Below are positions 1 through 8,176 of a stretch of 47,589 bases of DNA, piece by piece. The translations under genes and the position numbers were made by a program. The DNA comes from an uncultured Clostridia bacterium. Its GTDB lineage: Bacteria > Bacillota > Clostridia > UBA1381. Under the pieces are notes generated by a model. The model saw only the letters and a program-made list of their open reading frames with translations, did no database searches and had not been told where the DNA came from. Each line of letters begins with the position of its first letter. The first letter of the stretch is position 1. Where the stretch lies: NCBI GenBank assembly GCA_934476675.1, contig CAKSOE010000023.1, positions 1 through 47,589 of the forward strand. The letters run 5' to 3'.

Positions 1-18
1 TCGCTTTTTCTAACTTTA

Positions 19-47
19 ATTATACCATATTTTTCCGCAAAAAACAA
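19..47 (-). promoter_or_regulatory. sigma-A-type promoter reading out of the window to the left
   Basis: On the minus strand a -35 box TTGTTT (42-47) and a perfect -10 box TATAAT (19-24) are separated by 17 bases. Its gene lies left of the window. The rest of 1-91 holds nothing else I can support. Confidence 0.5.
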
Positions 48-91
48 GAAAGAAAGCCAATTGTTAAGACTTTCTTTTGTTCAATTGTCAA

Positions 92-103
92 TGATGGGTG
101 ACA
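92..103 (+). repeat. Left terminal inverted repeat of the IS
   Basis: TGATGGGTGACA is exactly complementary to 1254-1265. The similarity continues loosely inwards through A-rich sequence. Confidence 0.85.
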
Positions 104-141
104 CTTTTATTAAAAAAATAAAATGACTACTCCAATTTTAC

Positions 142-201
142 GTTGTCAAGGTGGAGCGGTGGAGATTTTCGCAAGAAAATACTACCGTCTACCTTGATAA
201 C
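142..201 (+). other. Long hairpin with GCAA tetraloop inside the IS, beyond the transposase stop
   Basis: The arms 142-170 and 175-201 pair along nearly their whole length around the loop GCAA (171-174), a GNRA-type tetraloop closed by C-G. The interruptions are one bulged base and a small asymmetric loop. The three non-Watson-Crick positions (145/198, 153/190, 161/183) are all G-T on the plus strand, so they would be G-U pairs in a plus-strand RNA but A-C mismatches in the transposase-sense RNA. No T-tract follows, so it is not a classical terminator. Confidence 0.6.
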
Positions 202-258
202 GAATTTGTGATATAATATTTATTGGCGTAAGCACTTCTGTGCCTTGCGCCTAATTGT

Positions 259-1173
259 CTACATCACAGCCAAATACTTGTCAAGCACTTCATTTGGCGT
301 GAGAAACCCAAGACATATCTTTGGTATGTTATTTGATTTTTTATTGTACCTTTGTAGCTGTTTTCTGCCATCTGCAAGATTATACATTTTTATCTTCTTG
401 TAAAATCTCTTTTCATCAGTTCGATGCTGCCTTTCAACCTTGCCGTTATGCCTTGGTGTTGCAACTCTTATACGATGATACTTTATTCCACATAATTCAA
501 GAGCTTTTTCAAACTTTGACGGCTTTCCGTCATTGCTGATTAATGCTCTTGTCCATTCCGTCCCATTATCCGTCTGTATCTCTCTTATAGGAAACGGACT
601 GTTCAGTATTAGCTTTTTCAAAAACTCTACCGAGCTGTATGTACAGTGCTCATCGTACATTTCTCTAAATGTCCAACGGCTGCATTCGTCCACTGCCGTA
701 TACTGATAGTACTTTTCCCCGTTTGCAACGCAGTACGACGGTACAAACTTTACATCTACCTGTACTTTTTGACCCGGATAATCTGCTCTCTTATACGGTC
801 GTGGTTTCTTTGTCTGTTTTTTCTTAACCTCAGGCTTTATCCATTTGTTCACTACTCTTACAAGGCTTGTGTAACAACGACTGTATCCCTTTTTGCGCAG
901 AGCATCCCATAGCATTATCATATCATCTTTGTAATATGGGTAAAGCCGTAATATCAATTGCCTTTCTTCCTCGGCATGTTCATTTGGATGATGGTGCGGT
1001 CTATGGCTTTTGTCTAAAAGGCTTTTCCAACGCTTGCCGTCATATTTTGCTCGCCATTCATAGATTGCCTGACGGCTTATTCTGTAGTATCTTGCTGCTT
1101 CTGTTACTCCAACTTTATAACTTTTTTTAATTACCCGTTGACGAAAGTGCGCATTTGATGTTACAATATTCAT
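259..1173 (-). CDS. IS transposase, DDE integrase core
   Basis: This 304-residue transposase catalyses cut and strand transfer of the element that contains it. The N-terminus (residues 1-60) is a helix-turn-helix reading like IS481/IS3 proteins (YYRISRQAIYEWRAKY). The integrase core has the acidic triad in VQVDVKF, IQTDNGTEW and NGKVERQHR. The start is supported by AAGGAG upstream of ATG 1173, and a TATAAT -10 box lies at 1218-1223 just inside the right inverted repeat. All three acidic residues and both element ends are present, so the copy may be active. IS481 versus a neighbouring family could be settled by a profile search. Confidence 0.9.
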   Translation of the reverse strand: MNIVTSNAHFRQRVIKKSYKVGVTEAARYYRISRQAIYEWRAKYDGKRWKSLLDKSHRPHHHPNEHAEEERQLILRLYPYYKDDMIMLWDALRKKGYSRCYTSLVRVVNKWIKPEVKKKQTKKPRPYKRADYPGQKVQVDVKFVPSYCVANGEKYYQYTAVDECSRWTFREMYDEHCTYSSVEFLKKLILNSPFPIREIQTDNGTEWTRALISNDGKPSKFEKALELCGIKYHRIRVATPRHNGKVERQHRTDEKRFYKKIKMYNLADGRKQLQRYNKKSNNIPKICLGFLTPNEVLDKYLAVM

Positions 1174-1253
1174 AAGAAAATGACTCCTTTGACTAATGTT
1201 TTTCTTGGTCGTTAAACATTATACCATATTTGGAGTTCATTTTCTTATTTTTT

Positions 1254-1265
1254 TGTCACCCATCA
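1254..1265 (-). repeat. Right terminal inverted repeat of the IS
   Basis: TGTCACCCATCA is the exact reverse complement of 92-103 and marks the right end of the element. Confidence 0.85.
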
Positions 1266-1976
1266 ATTGTATCACAACAGCTTGTAAAAACGGTTGAGTC
1301 CTCAAAACCGTCAATGCTTCATACCACGGGCTATAAGCTGCATAAGGAAACAAATGCAGCCGAAAGCGACATTTCAATTGATAATATAAGATATTATGAG
1401 CAGTTCGGCGAATATGACGGCTCTGCTGCCAGCGTTGATATTACGTCTGATAAGTATACGGTTGACGCCTCCGAATATGTCATTGCAATAGGCAATAAGC
1501 CGGTTACAAAATCGGAATTTATCAGCAATATTGTGCTGCCGCAAAATGCCGAAGCAGAGGTATATGAAAGTGACGAAAAAACACCTCTCGGAGATAATTC
1601 GGAGATTGCGGACGGAATGAAGTTAGCGGTATATTCCGCCGATGGACTGGGCGTAAAGCTTTATACGGTAAAAACTGATTATTTCAAGTCAAATGCGGTA
1701 TTTTACAAAGACAGCATTAATGCTGAAAATATAATCGGCAATATAGGAGACAATACAACAATTGCCGTTAAATGCGACATTACAACCAATTCCGATTATG
1801 TAATAATAGCCGCGGCATACGAGGGAGACGTTCTGAAAAAGGCGGTAGTCGGAGAAGAAAACAGCGATACGGTATCTATCGGTAATATAAGCGGATGCGA
1901 TGAAATATATATTTATTATTGGAATAATGCAAGCGGTATGATTCCGCTGGCAAATGCCGATTATATCACCAAATAA
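1266..1976 (+). pseudogene. C-terminal stump of a large secreted modular protein, cut by the IS
   Basis: An open frame runs out of the IS right end to a stop at 1976, giving about 236 residues without their own start or signal peptide. An open frame also extends slightly into the IS, but that part is IS sequence. Two modules are visible. The first is a beta-rich stretch containing EVYESDEKTPLGDNSEIADGM, of a kind seen near the C-termini of clostridial exoenzymes. The second is the accessory domain (…ITTNSDYVIIAAAYEG … IYIYYWNNASGMIPL) that recurs in four locus A proteins and in the fragment at 28399. A terminator follows at 2026. The upstream part, including any catalytic domain, is missing, so the original function cannot be stated. 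Confidence 0.75.
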
Positions 1977-2025
1977 CCGATAAGGAAACTTACTTTTCCG
2001 GCGGCAAAAGCAAAAAAGAATACTG

Positions 2026-2063
2026 TGCCTATCCCTGATTATCGGAGGGGATAGGCATATTTT
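2026..2063 (+). terminator. Rho-independent terminator after the exoprotein stump
   Basis: TGCCTATCCC (2026-2035) pairs perfectly with GGGATAGGCA (2048-2057) and is followed by TATTTTT. It lies 50 bases after the stop of the stump. Confidence 0.8.
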
Positions 2064-2118
2064 TGTGCAAAAATGTTCTGAAACTGAAATTATTTTATCA
2101 TAAACATTTCAAAAAAAG

Positions 2119-2143
2119 TGAAAATATGTTTGATGATTTGTTT
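2119..2143 (+). repeat. 25-base exact copy of the start region of the hsp20 gene
   Basis: This stretch is identical over 25 bases to 27881-27905, which encodes the ENMFDDLF part of the small heat-shock protein at 27861. Here the frame continues only to FNEDNSSLAFFMRSFVI and then stops. It looks like the start of a second, destroyed hsp20-like gene. Confidence 0.5.
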
Positions 2144-2148
2144 AATGA

Positions 2149-2274
2149 AGACAACAGCTCTTTGGCTTTTTTTATGCGCAGCTTCGTGATATAATCCGAC
2201 ATACCGATGTGGAACGACTTTTTGAAAAGAACCGACAGGGCGACAGGCTGTATCCCGAATTTTTCAGATATTAA
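2149..2274 (+). pseudogene. Possible C-terminal gene fragment, 41 codons
   Basis: An open stretch starts after a stop codon, has no start codon and ends at TAA 2272-2274. It encodes a charged, protein-like C-terminus (RQQLFGFFYAQLRDIIRHTD … LYPEFFRY). I do not recognise the family. Together with the hsp20-like scrap just upstream, it makes 2064-2305 look like a graveyard of broken genes rather than a regulatory region. Confidence 0.35.
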
Positions 2275-2305
2275 TGTTGCGCATAAATTTGCCTTCTGAT
2301 AGTTT

Positions 2306-4591
2306 TCATCTATGTAATCTTTGATCTTTTTTCGCGCTCTCCGAGCTGCGGTATTCCGACGGAGTCATATCGGTAATTCTTTTAAAAGTTCTCACAAAAG
2401 TGTTTCGGTTATTGAAACCGCACATCTCATATATATCGGTAAGTTTTTTCTTGGAGCAGGCAAGCAGTTCTTTGGCATGCTCTACTCTTATGCCGGCAAG
2501 ATAATTTACAAAATTTATGTCATGCTTATCCTTTATAAGCTTTGAAATATATTTAGGAGTAGTATTGAATATATCTGCCAGCTGTTCAAGATTTATATCC
2601 TCGGAAAAGTGAGTGTTTATATATTCTATAATTCGATCCGAATCTATTTTTGCCGAGGATTTTTTTGAATTTTCGGAAATTAAGTTAAGCAGGCTGTCAA
2701 TCGAATTTTTCATATCCCGAACAGACGAATGCATAGCTTCTTCAACATATTCAATATCACTTGTGTTTTCGGAGGGAGTATCAATGTGTTTTGAGTTCAT
2801 AACGCGCAGGATAACAAGCATGATGCGCGCATAAAGCTCTTTGATATTGTTTTCCGGTATGTTTTTATTATCCGAAATTAAGTTTTCAATAAAATCATGA
2901 GCTTTTTCGGTATTCCCGGTTAAAAGAATATTGGTAAGAGAGTTTTCGCTTGTTATGCTGAAACGGTAATTGCGGTCTTTGGTTTCAGAAGTACCTTTCA
3001 GATTTATCGTATCGGAGCTTTTGACGATGGAAATTGAGTTAACTGCCTCTGTGTGCGATTTTTTTAAACCGTCGATACCTTTTCTTATCATGCCGAGCCC
3101 GACGTGTATGCGTATGAGAGAATGGTCGCTTTCAAAAAGGTCATTTATGGTCTGAATGAGTTTAACTATTGAATCTCTCTGTGTATCGTCTTTCAGATTA
3201 AGAAGAACATACAGCGTATCGGTTTCGCAGGGCATGACATATGAATCGTATTTATCATTAAATACGGACTGTACTATTGTGTATATACCGGACTTTATGC
3301 GCGCTGCCTCGTTGTTGTCAAAGCTTTTATAAAAATCCGGGGTTTGACGGAATTTTATAACCACCGAACAGAAGTAATCGTATTTAAACTTAACCGGACA
3401 TTCATCATAATTTTGAGTATAACTTTCGTTGGAATTAAGCAGGTCAACCAGATACTTTTCGTGCAGCAGTGGCAGAGAATTTGAATAATGCTCGGTCAGC
3501 GTGTCGTTTGAATTCAGTACCTTTACAATGGAGTCGCGAATGAAGTCAAACTTATCCGGCGAACTGCTGTCGGACGGAAACATACGTGCAATTTCGTCAA
3601 TAGGAGTATATATCCGCCTTGCTGCAAAGTACACGGAAACAGCGGCGGCGCTGACAAATATAATCATCAGAAAAATAAACACAAACAACAGCTTGTTTGT
3701 TTTGGCATTTATATCCGAGTACGGTACGATTACACAATAACTGTATCCGAAGTGGTTGACAGACGGTGAATATGAAATGAACAGTGATTTTCCCATATCG
3801 GTGTGTTTTTGCGTAAAGAAGTTTTCGGCGCTGTCATTTATACGGTTAAGCAAATCGTTTTCAAAAATCGCGTTATGTGATTCATCTGCCGAAAAACCGC
3901 TGCCTGTTTGTTTATTTATCATATAAAGACGGCTGTTGGGGGTGATTTTTGTGGTTTCGGAGGTTTCCAGAGTACTGCCGATATTAATGTTTACAATAAT
4001 CAGGTTGCTTGTACGGATTTTATTCACCTGGGTGTAAATTATGGGGATTATATTTTTTTTAACTCCGTTGTGCGTAACTGTTGTGGGCGGCAGAATAACC
4101 GAGCCGGAAATGGGAGTTTTGAACTTTTGCCAGTACTGCTTGTTGTAGTCGTTATAAATATAGCTTATATCAAAATAAGTATCAAAATCTGCCGTATTTG
4201 TAGGTGAATACACTTTCTTTGTACCTCTGTTTACGATAACGGTACTATCAATAAACTGTGAGCTGCTTTTTAATGTGCTTAATATGGATTGAGCGTATTT
4301 TGTTTCGTTATCGTCAGAATATCCGGAGGTGTTTTTAACAAAATTCGCAAATCGGTCATTTGCGGTGATGAAATTTATTGCGGAGTTAATATTTTGAATG
4401 TTAATTTCATTTTCTTTGTAAATCGCTTCGAGCTTATATGAACATTCATTTTTTATACTTTGCATCGAAGTATTCCGAAATATAGCCAAAGACGATAATA
4501 TGAAAATTAAAAGAATCAAACACGGAAAAAGGACAGCAATGGATATTTTTGCAAGTGTTTTGTTGCGCTTTTTATGTATAATTTCCGTCAT
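2306..4591 (-). CDS. Membrane-anchored AraC-family sensor/regulator (YesN-like)
   Basis: The 761-residue protein senses an extracellular signal and probably activates the divergent cluster starting at 4896. A short basic N-terminus is followed by a membrane segment (about residues 15-37), an extracellular sensor region to about residue 290, a second membrane segment (FVFIFLMIIFVSAAAVSVYF), a cytoplasmic linker region and a C-terminal double helix-turn-helix (LEQLADIFNTTPKYISKLIK … ITDMTPSEYR). The start at 4591 is preferred over an upstream ATG at 4630 because AGAGAGGAG lies 8 bases before it. It sits alone, divergent from the transporter genes, the usual position for a locus-specific regulator. 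The ligand, presumably an oligosaccharide, cannot be read from the sequence. Confidence 0.88.
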   Translation of the reverse strand: MTEIIHKKRNKTLAKISIAVLFPCLILLIFILSSLAIFRNTSMQSIKNECSYKLEAIYKENEINIQNINSAINFITANDRFANFVKNTSGYSDDNETKYAQSILSTLKSSSQFIDSTVIVNRGTKKVYSPTNTADFDTYFDISYIYNDYNKQYWQKFKTPISGSVILPPTTVTHNGVKKNIIPIIYTQVNKIRTSNLIIVNINIGSTLETSETTKITPNSRLYMINKQTGSGFSADESHNAIFENDLLNRINDSAENFFTQKHTDMGKSLFISYSPSVNHFGYSYCVIVPYSDINAKTNKLLFVFIFLMIIFVSAAAVSVYFAARRIYTPIDEIARMFPSDSSSPDKFDFIRDSIVKVLNSNDTLTEHYSNSLPLLHEKYLVDLLNSNESYTQNYDECPVKFKYDYFCSVVIKFRQTPDFYKSFDNNEAARIKSGIYTIVQSVFNDKYDSYVMPCETDTLYVLLNLKDDTQRDSIVKLIQTINDLFESDHSLIRIHVGLGMIRKGIDGLKKSHTEAVNSISIVKSSDTINLKGTSETKDRNYRFSITSENSLTNILLTGNTEKAHDFIENLISDNKNIPENNIKELYARIMLVILRVMNSKHIDTPSENTSDIEYVEEAMHSSVRDMKNSIDSLLNLISENSKKSSAKIDSDRIIEYINTHFSEDINLEQLADIFNTTPKYISKLIKDKHDINFVNYLAGIRVEHAKELLACSKKKLTDIYEMCGFNNRNTFVRTFKRITDMTPSEYRSSESAKKDQRLHR

Positions 4592-4635
4592 GTTAAAATC
4601 TCCTCTCTGTAATTTAATATCTTTTTTCATTTTAA

Positions 4636-4664
4636 ATTATAGCATACATAACATACAAATTCAA
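4636..4664 (-). promoter_or_regulatory. Promoter of the AraC sensor gene
   Basis: On the minus strand TTGAAT (4659-4664) and TATAAT (4636-4641) are separated by 17 bases. The start codon lies 45 bases downstream. Confidence 0.65.
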
Positions 4665-4690
4665 GATAAAGAAAAAACAAATGTACCGAT

Positions 4691-4766
4691 TTTCGTCTTA
4701 AAAACGTAAAAATTTCGTCTCAAAAATATCGGCAGGGTGAAAAGTGTACAAAAAATCAAAAGTGTA
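4691..4766 (+). promoter_or_regulatory. Paired direct repeats, candidate AraC operator
   Basis: TTTCGTCT occurs at 4691-4698 and 4713-4720, 22 bases apart, followed by A-rich sequence in both copies. AAAAGTGTA occurs at 4740-4748 and 4758-4766. They lie between the divergent promoters and just upstream of the plus-strand -35 box, where AraC-type activators usually bind direct half-sites about two helical turns apart. Binding is inferred. The remainder of the 303-base intergenic region 4592-4895 holds the two promoters. Confidence 0.4.
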
Positions 4767-4809
4767 TTTTTTAAAGGGCGAAAATTGTTACATTTACTCA
4801 AAATGTATC

Positions 4810-4838
4810 TTGAAAAGTCTGATATGTGATGTTAAACT
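4810..4838 (+). promoter_or_regulatory. Candidate promoter of the locus A transporter/enzyme cluster
   Basis: TTGAAA (4810-4815) and TAAACT (4833-4838) are 17 bases apart. The poor -10 box suits an activator-dependent promoter with the repeats of 4691-4766 upstream. Confidence 0.4.
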
Positions 4839-4895
4839 GACTTTGCTGAACAGCTGAAACGAAATTAATTCATTTTGTGAGGAGGTAATTTAAAA

Positions 4896-6281
4896 ATGAG
4901 AGGGAAAAAGATAATTGCATCGGCAATGGCGCTGGCGTTGGTCTTGGCGGCGGCAAGCTGCGGACAGGAAAAAAAGAGCGGCGGAAAGGTTACAATAAAA
5001 GTAGGAAACTGGCCCGATGATACAAAACCGCAGCAGGTTGAGGTATATAACGGATACGTAAAAAAAATGAATGAGTTATATCCCGATATTGAAGTAGTGC
5101 CGGATACATATCAATATGATGTAAAAACCTTTATGGCAAAAGGAGCAAGCAATCAGCTTCCGACAGTGTATACAACATGGTTCTCCGAAATCGGTAAAAT
5201 TATAACTTCGGGTTATGCGGCGGATATAACGAAGCAAATGAATGAAAACGGTTACTCAAAGAGCCTTAATCCGGAGCTTTTGTCGCTTGTATCAAAAGAT
5301 TCAAAGATTTATGCCATACCGAAAGATTCATATGCGCAGGGATTGTTTGTTAATGTCAATCTTTTTACGGAGGCAGGTCTGATTGATGAAAACGGACTTC
5401 CGATTTATCCTAAAACTTATGAAGAAATGGCACAAACAGCAAAAACCATTAAGGAAAAAACAGGAAAAGCTGGATTTATAATTCCCGCAACTTCAAATAT
5501 GGGCGGCTGGCACTTCATGAACATTGCATGGAGCTACGGTGTGAAATTTGAGGAACAGGATGCGGACGGGAAGTGGAAATCAACATTCGATACACCTGAA
5601 TGTGTTGCTGCACTTCAATATGTAAAGGATTTAAAATGGAAATATAACTGTGTACCCGAAAATATTCTGGTGGATAAAAATGAAATGATGAGAATGTTTG
5701 CAACAGATCAGGCGGCAATGTGTTTTCTTGATCCGCCGAGCGGCAAGCTTGTTACCGATTACGGTATGAATAAAGATAATGAAATGGTTGTAAGTATGCC
5801 CGAAGGCCCGCAGGGCAGATATTCGCAGATGGGCGGAAACGTACAGATGATAGCGCCCAATGCAACGGACGAAGAGATTGATGCGGTGTTTAAATGGATG
5901 GAAATTACCGGCTGCAGCCCCGAACTTACGGAAGAAGGAAAAGCCGGAATAGAAAGCAATATTCAAGCAACACTGGCAAAGAACGGCATAGTGCTTGACC
6001 AGACTCCGTTTAAAATCTGGGTTTCCGATGAAAGAAACAATACTGAAAAAGAAATAAGAAGCAAGTATGCAAACATAGATCCGCGGAAATTCCAGAATTA
6101 TTATGATTTTGAAAATGTAATAATTAATCCCGAGGAGGCGCAGGGCGCACAGGAGCTTTATGCAATTCTTGACAAGTGTATTCAGGAGGTTCTGACAAAC
6201 GAACAGGCAGATCCGGCACAGCTGATAAAGCAGGCAGCATCGGATTTCCAGAAGAACTGTCTTGATAAGGCTATTGACTGA
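4896..6281 (+). CDS. Sugar ABC transporter substrate-binding lipoprotein (CUT1, family 1)
   Basis: This 461-residue extracellular lipoprotein captures oligosaccharide and delivers it to the permeases encoded directly downstream. The signal peptide ends in a lipobox with the lipidated cysteine of AAASCGQEKK near residue 22, followed by a Lys/Gly linker. The body has the usual family-1 binding-protein pattern (KVGNWPDD near the N-terminus, KGASNQLPTVYTTWFSEIGK, and a MGGNVQMIAPNA hinge region). GGAGG lies 9 bases upstream of the ATG. It is the first gene of the cluster controlled by the divergent AraC sensor. The sugar is unknown. Confidence 0.9.
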   Translation: MRGKKIIASAMALALVLAAASCGQEKKSGGKVTIKVGNWPDDTKPQQVEVYNGYVKKMNELYPDIEVVPDTYQYDVKTFMAKGASNQLPTVYTTWFSEIGKIITSGYAADITKQMNENGYSKSLNPELLSLVSKDSKIYAIPKDSYAQGLFVNVNLFTEAGLIDENGLPIYPKTYEEMAQTAKTIKEKTGKAGFIIPATSNMGGWHFMNIAWSYGVKFEEQDADGKWKSTFDTPECVAALQYVKDLKWKYNCVPENILVDKNEMMRMFATDQAAMCFLDPPSGKLVTDYGMNKDNEMVVSMPEGPQGRYSQMGGNVQMIAPNATDEEIDAVFKWMEITGCSPELTEEGKAGIESNIQATLAKNGIVLDQTPFKIWVSDERNNTEKEIRSKYANIDPRKFQNYYDFENVIINPEEAQGAQELYAILDKCIQEVLTNEQADPAQLIKQAASDFQKNCLDKAID

Positions 6282-6308
6282 TTATAAATTTAAAAGGAAT
6301 GAACAAAT

Positions 6309-7217
6309 ATGTTAAAAACCAAACGGCAAAGCAATAAATCAAGATTTAACGGTCTTGTGCAAAAAAATATATCGGGCTGGATGCTGATGCTGCCGAGCGT
6401 GCTGCTGTTTATATATGTGGTGTGGCGTCCGATAGCAATGGGCGCATATGATTCTTTTTTCAGACTGAGGGGCTATACACCCATGGAATTTGTCGGAATT
6501 AAAAATTATATGGACGTAATAACCTCTACCGATTTTCCGACTGTTCTGCTTAACACGTTTAAGTATGTCGTATGGTCGCTGATAATAGGCTTTCCGCTGC
6601 CGTTTTTTGTGGCGGTAGCGCTTAACGAAATGGTACACGGAAAAGGATATTTTAAGTTTACGATGTATTTTCCGGCAGTTATTCCGGGCATAGCGGTATC
6701 GCTCATATGGTACTTTATTTATAAACCGAGTCAGGGAGGATTGCTTAATTCTCTGCTGTATTTACTGGGACGTAATCCGATTGAATGGCTTCAGAATAAA
6801 AATCTTACAATACCGTTAATTGTTATCAGTATGTCATGGAACGGTTTCGGTTCGACAATGATAGTCTATCTTGCGTCGCTGCAAAGCATAAACCAGGAGC
6901 TGTACGAGGCGGCAAGACTTGACGGGGCAGGCATATTTAAAAGAATAAGGTATGTACTGTTTCCGCATATGTGTCCCATTCTGCTGCTTATGCTGATACG
7001 TCAGGTAATAAGCGTGTTCCAGGTAATGGAACAGCCGCTTGCCATGACGGACGGCGGCCCGAATAATGCATCTGTGACTATGGCTCTGCAAAGCTATAAA
7101 TACGCTTTTGTAAACGGCAGGGTTGACTGGTCGTTGGCGCTCAGCATGGTAACGTTTTTAATACTTATGGCGCTGACGCTGATATATTTCAAAACCGATA
7201 AAAAGCTTAACGATTAA
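6309..7217 (+). CDS. CUT1 ABC transporter permease, UgpA/LplB-like
   Basis: This 302-residue inner-membrane subunit has about six membrane segments and the ATPase-docking EAA loop (ELYEAARLDGAGIFKRIRYV, near residues 197-216). It pairs with the permease at 7238 and the binding protein at 4896. The stop codon TAA is followed closely by the next ribosome binding site, so the three genes form one transcription unit. No ATPase gene is present in the window; CUT1 systems of this kind commonly share an MsmX-type ATPase encoded elsewhere. Confidence 0.92.
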   Translation: MLKTKRQSNKSRFNGLVQKNISGWMLMLPSVLLFIYVVWRPIAMGAYDSFFRLRGYTPMEFVGIKNYMDVITSTDFPTVLLNTFKYVVWSLIIGFPLPFFVAVALNEMVHGKGYFKFTMYFPAVIPGIAVSLIWYFIYKPSQGGLLNSLLYLLGRNPIEWLQNKNLTIPLIVISMSWNGFGSTMIVYLASLQSINQELYEAARLDGAGIFKRIRYVLFPHMCPILLLMLIRQVISVFQVMEQPLAMTDGGPNNASVTMALQSYKYAFVNGRVDWSLALSMVTFLILMALTLIYFKTDKKLND

Positions 7218-7237
7218 TGAAATTGGGAGGGGTTATA

Positions 7238-8128
7238 ATGAATAGATTCAGCGATAAAACTTCGGGTCTTCTCAATTTTATGGAGTTGAAAAAAAGAAGA
7301 TACCGTTTTCTGTACTGGACAATATTTGCGGTTTTGGTTATAATAAGTTTAATATGTGTTCTTCCTGCGATTTGGGTGTTGCTGTCGGGATTTAAGGACG
7401 CACAGGAATTTTATAAAATACCGCCGTCACTTTTTCCGGAACATTTCAAGCTTTCAAAGCTTAGCGAAGTGTGGCAGCAGCTCAATTTCTTAAAGCTTTA
7501 TAAAAACAGCTGTACCATAATAATCGGGGATTTGGTGTTCAATATTATTCTTAACGGAGTGATAGGATACGTGCTGTCCCGATTAAAGCCGAAGGGTACG
7601 GCGCTTATAGGAACGCTGATATTCTGGTCAATGCTTTTGCCTACATCAATGAACCTTGTGCCGTTATTCATGGGGTTTGTGGATGTACCTATATTCCATA
7701 TAAATATGACGGATACATACTGGCCGATGTGGATTATGTCGGGGGCAAACGCATTTAATGTGCTGTTGTTCAGGAATTTCTTTAACGGAATACCTATGTC
7801 ATACATAGAAGCGGCACGTATAGACGGCTGTACGGATATGGGGATTTTTGCGAGAATAGTCATGCCGCTTGCAAAGCCTATAATAATGGTTGTGGCGATA
7901 TTTACCGTTCAGGCGGCATGGGGAAACTTTCTGTGGCCGTATCTGATTATACAGGACGCCAATAAGCTTCCGATTGCGGTAAAAATATACCAGTTCAAAA
8001 GCAGCGGCATAACGATTGATAAGTACATGATAGCACTGATGTTTACAATTATACCGCCGGCAATATTATTTACAATCTTTTCAAAACACATAATGGGCGG
8101 CTTGAACATGAGCGGACTCAAAGGATAA
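7238..8128 (+). CDS. CUT1 ABC transporter permease, UgpE/LplC-like
   Basis: This is the second membrane subunit (296 residues) of the locus A importer. Six hydrophobic segments and the EAA loop SYIEAARIDGCTDMGIFARI are visible. The start at 7238 is chosen because GGGAGGGG precedes it by 6 bases; an upstream in-frame ATG at 7217 overlaps the previous stop and lacks a ribosome binding site. It follows the first permease by 20 bases. Confidence 0.92.
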   Translation: MNRFSDKTSGLLNFMELKKRRYRFLYWTIFAVLVIISLICVLPAIWVLLSGFKDAQEFYKIPPSLFPEHFKLSKLSEVWQQLNFLKLYKNSCTIIIGDLVFNIILNGVIGYVLSRLKPKGTALIGTLIFWSMLLPTSMNLVPLFMGFVDVPIFHINMTDTYWPMWIMSGANAFNVLLFRNFFNGIPMSYIEAARIDGCTDMGIFARIVMPLAKPIIMVVAIFTVQAAWGNFLWPYLIIQDANKLPIAVKIYQFKSSGITIDKYMIALMFTIIPPAILFTIFSKHIMGGLNMSGLKG

Positions 8129-8176
8129 ATAATAGAAGGTTTTGTGCCACAGGCACGGAAAGGAATGGTTATAAAT

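Larger units (their letters stand above)
92..1265 (-). mobile_element. Insertion sequence with DDE transposase, IS481/IS3 superfamily
   Basis: The element is bounded by perfect 12-base inverted repeats, TGATGGGTGACA at 92-103 and its complement at 1254-1265, and carries one transposase gene (259-1173, minus). It is about 1.17 kb and appears intact. The bases outside the two ends do not form an obvious target duplication. The right end sits directly against the coding sequence of an exoprotein whose 5' part is not found on the left side, so a deletion or rearrangement accompanied or followed insertion. Confidence 0.85.

Noticed and set aside
321..1130. Three plus-strand open frames inside the IS
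   Set aside because: They are antisense shadows of the transposase, lack ribosome binding sites and encode low-complexity Leu/Phe/Cys-rich peptides.
84..1274. Target-site duplication around the IS (ATTGT motif on both sides)
   Set aside because: The similar bases are not placed directly at both ends and differ after five positions, so I do not claim a duplication.
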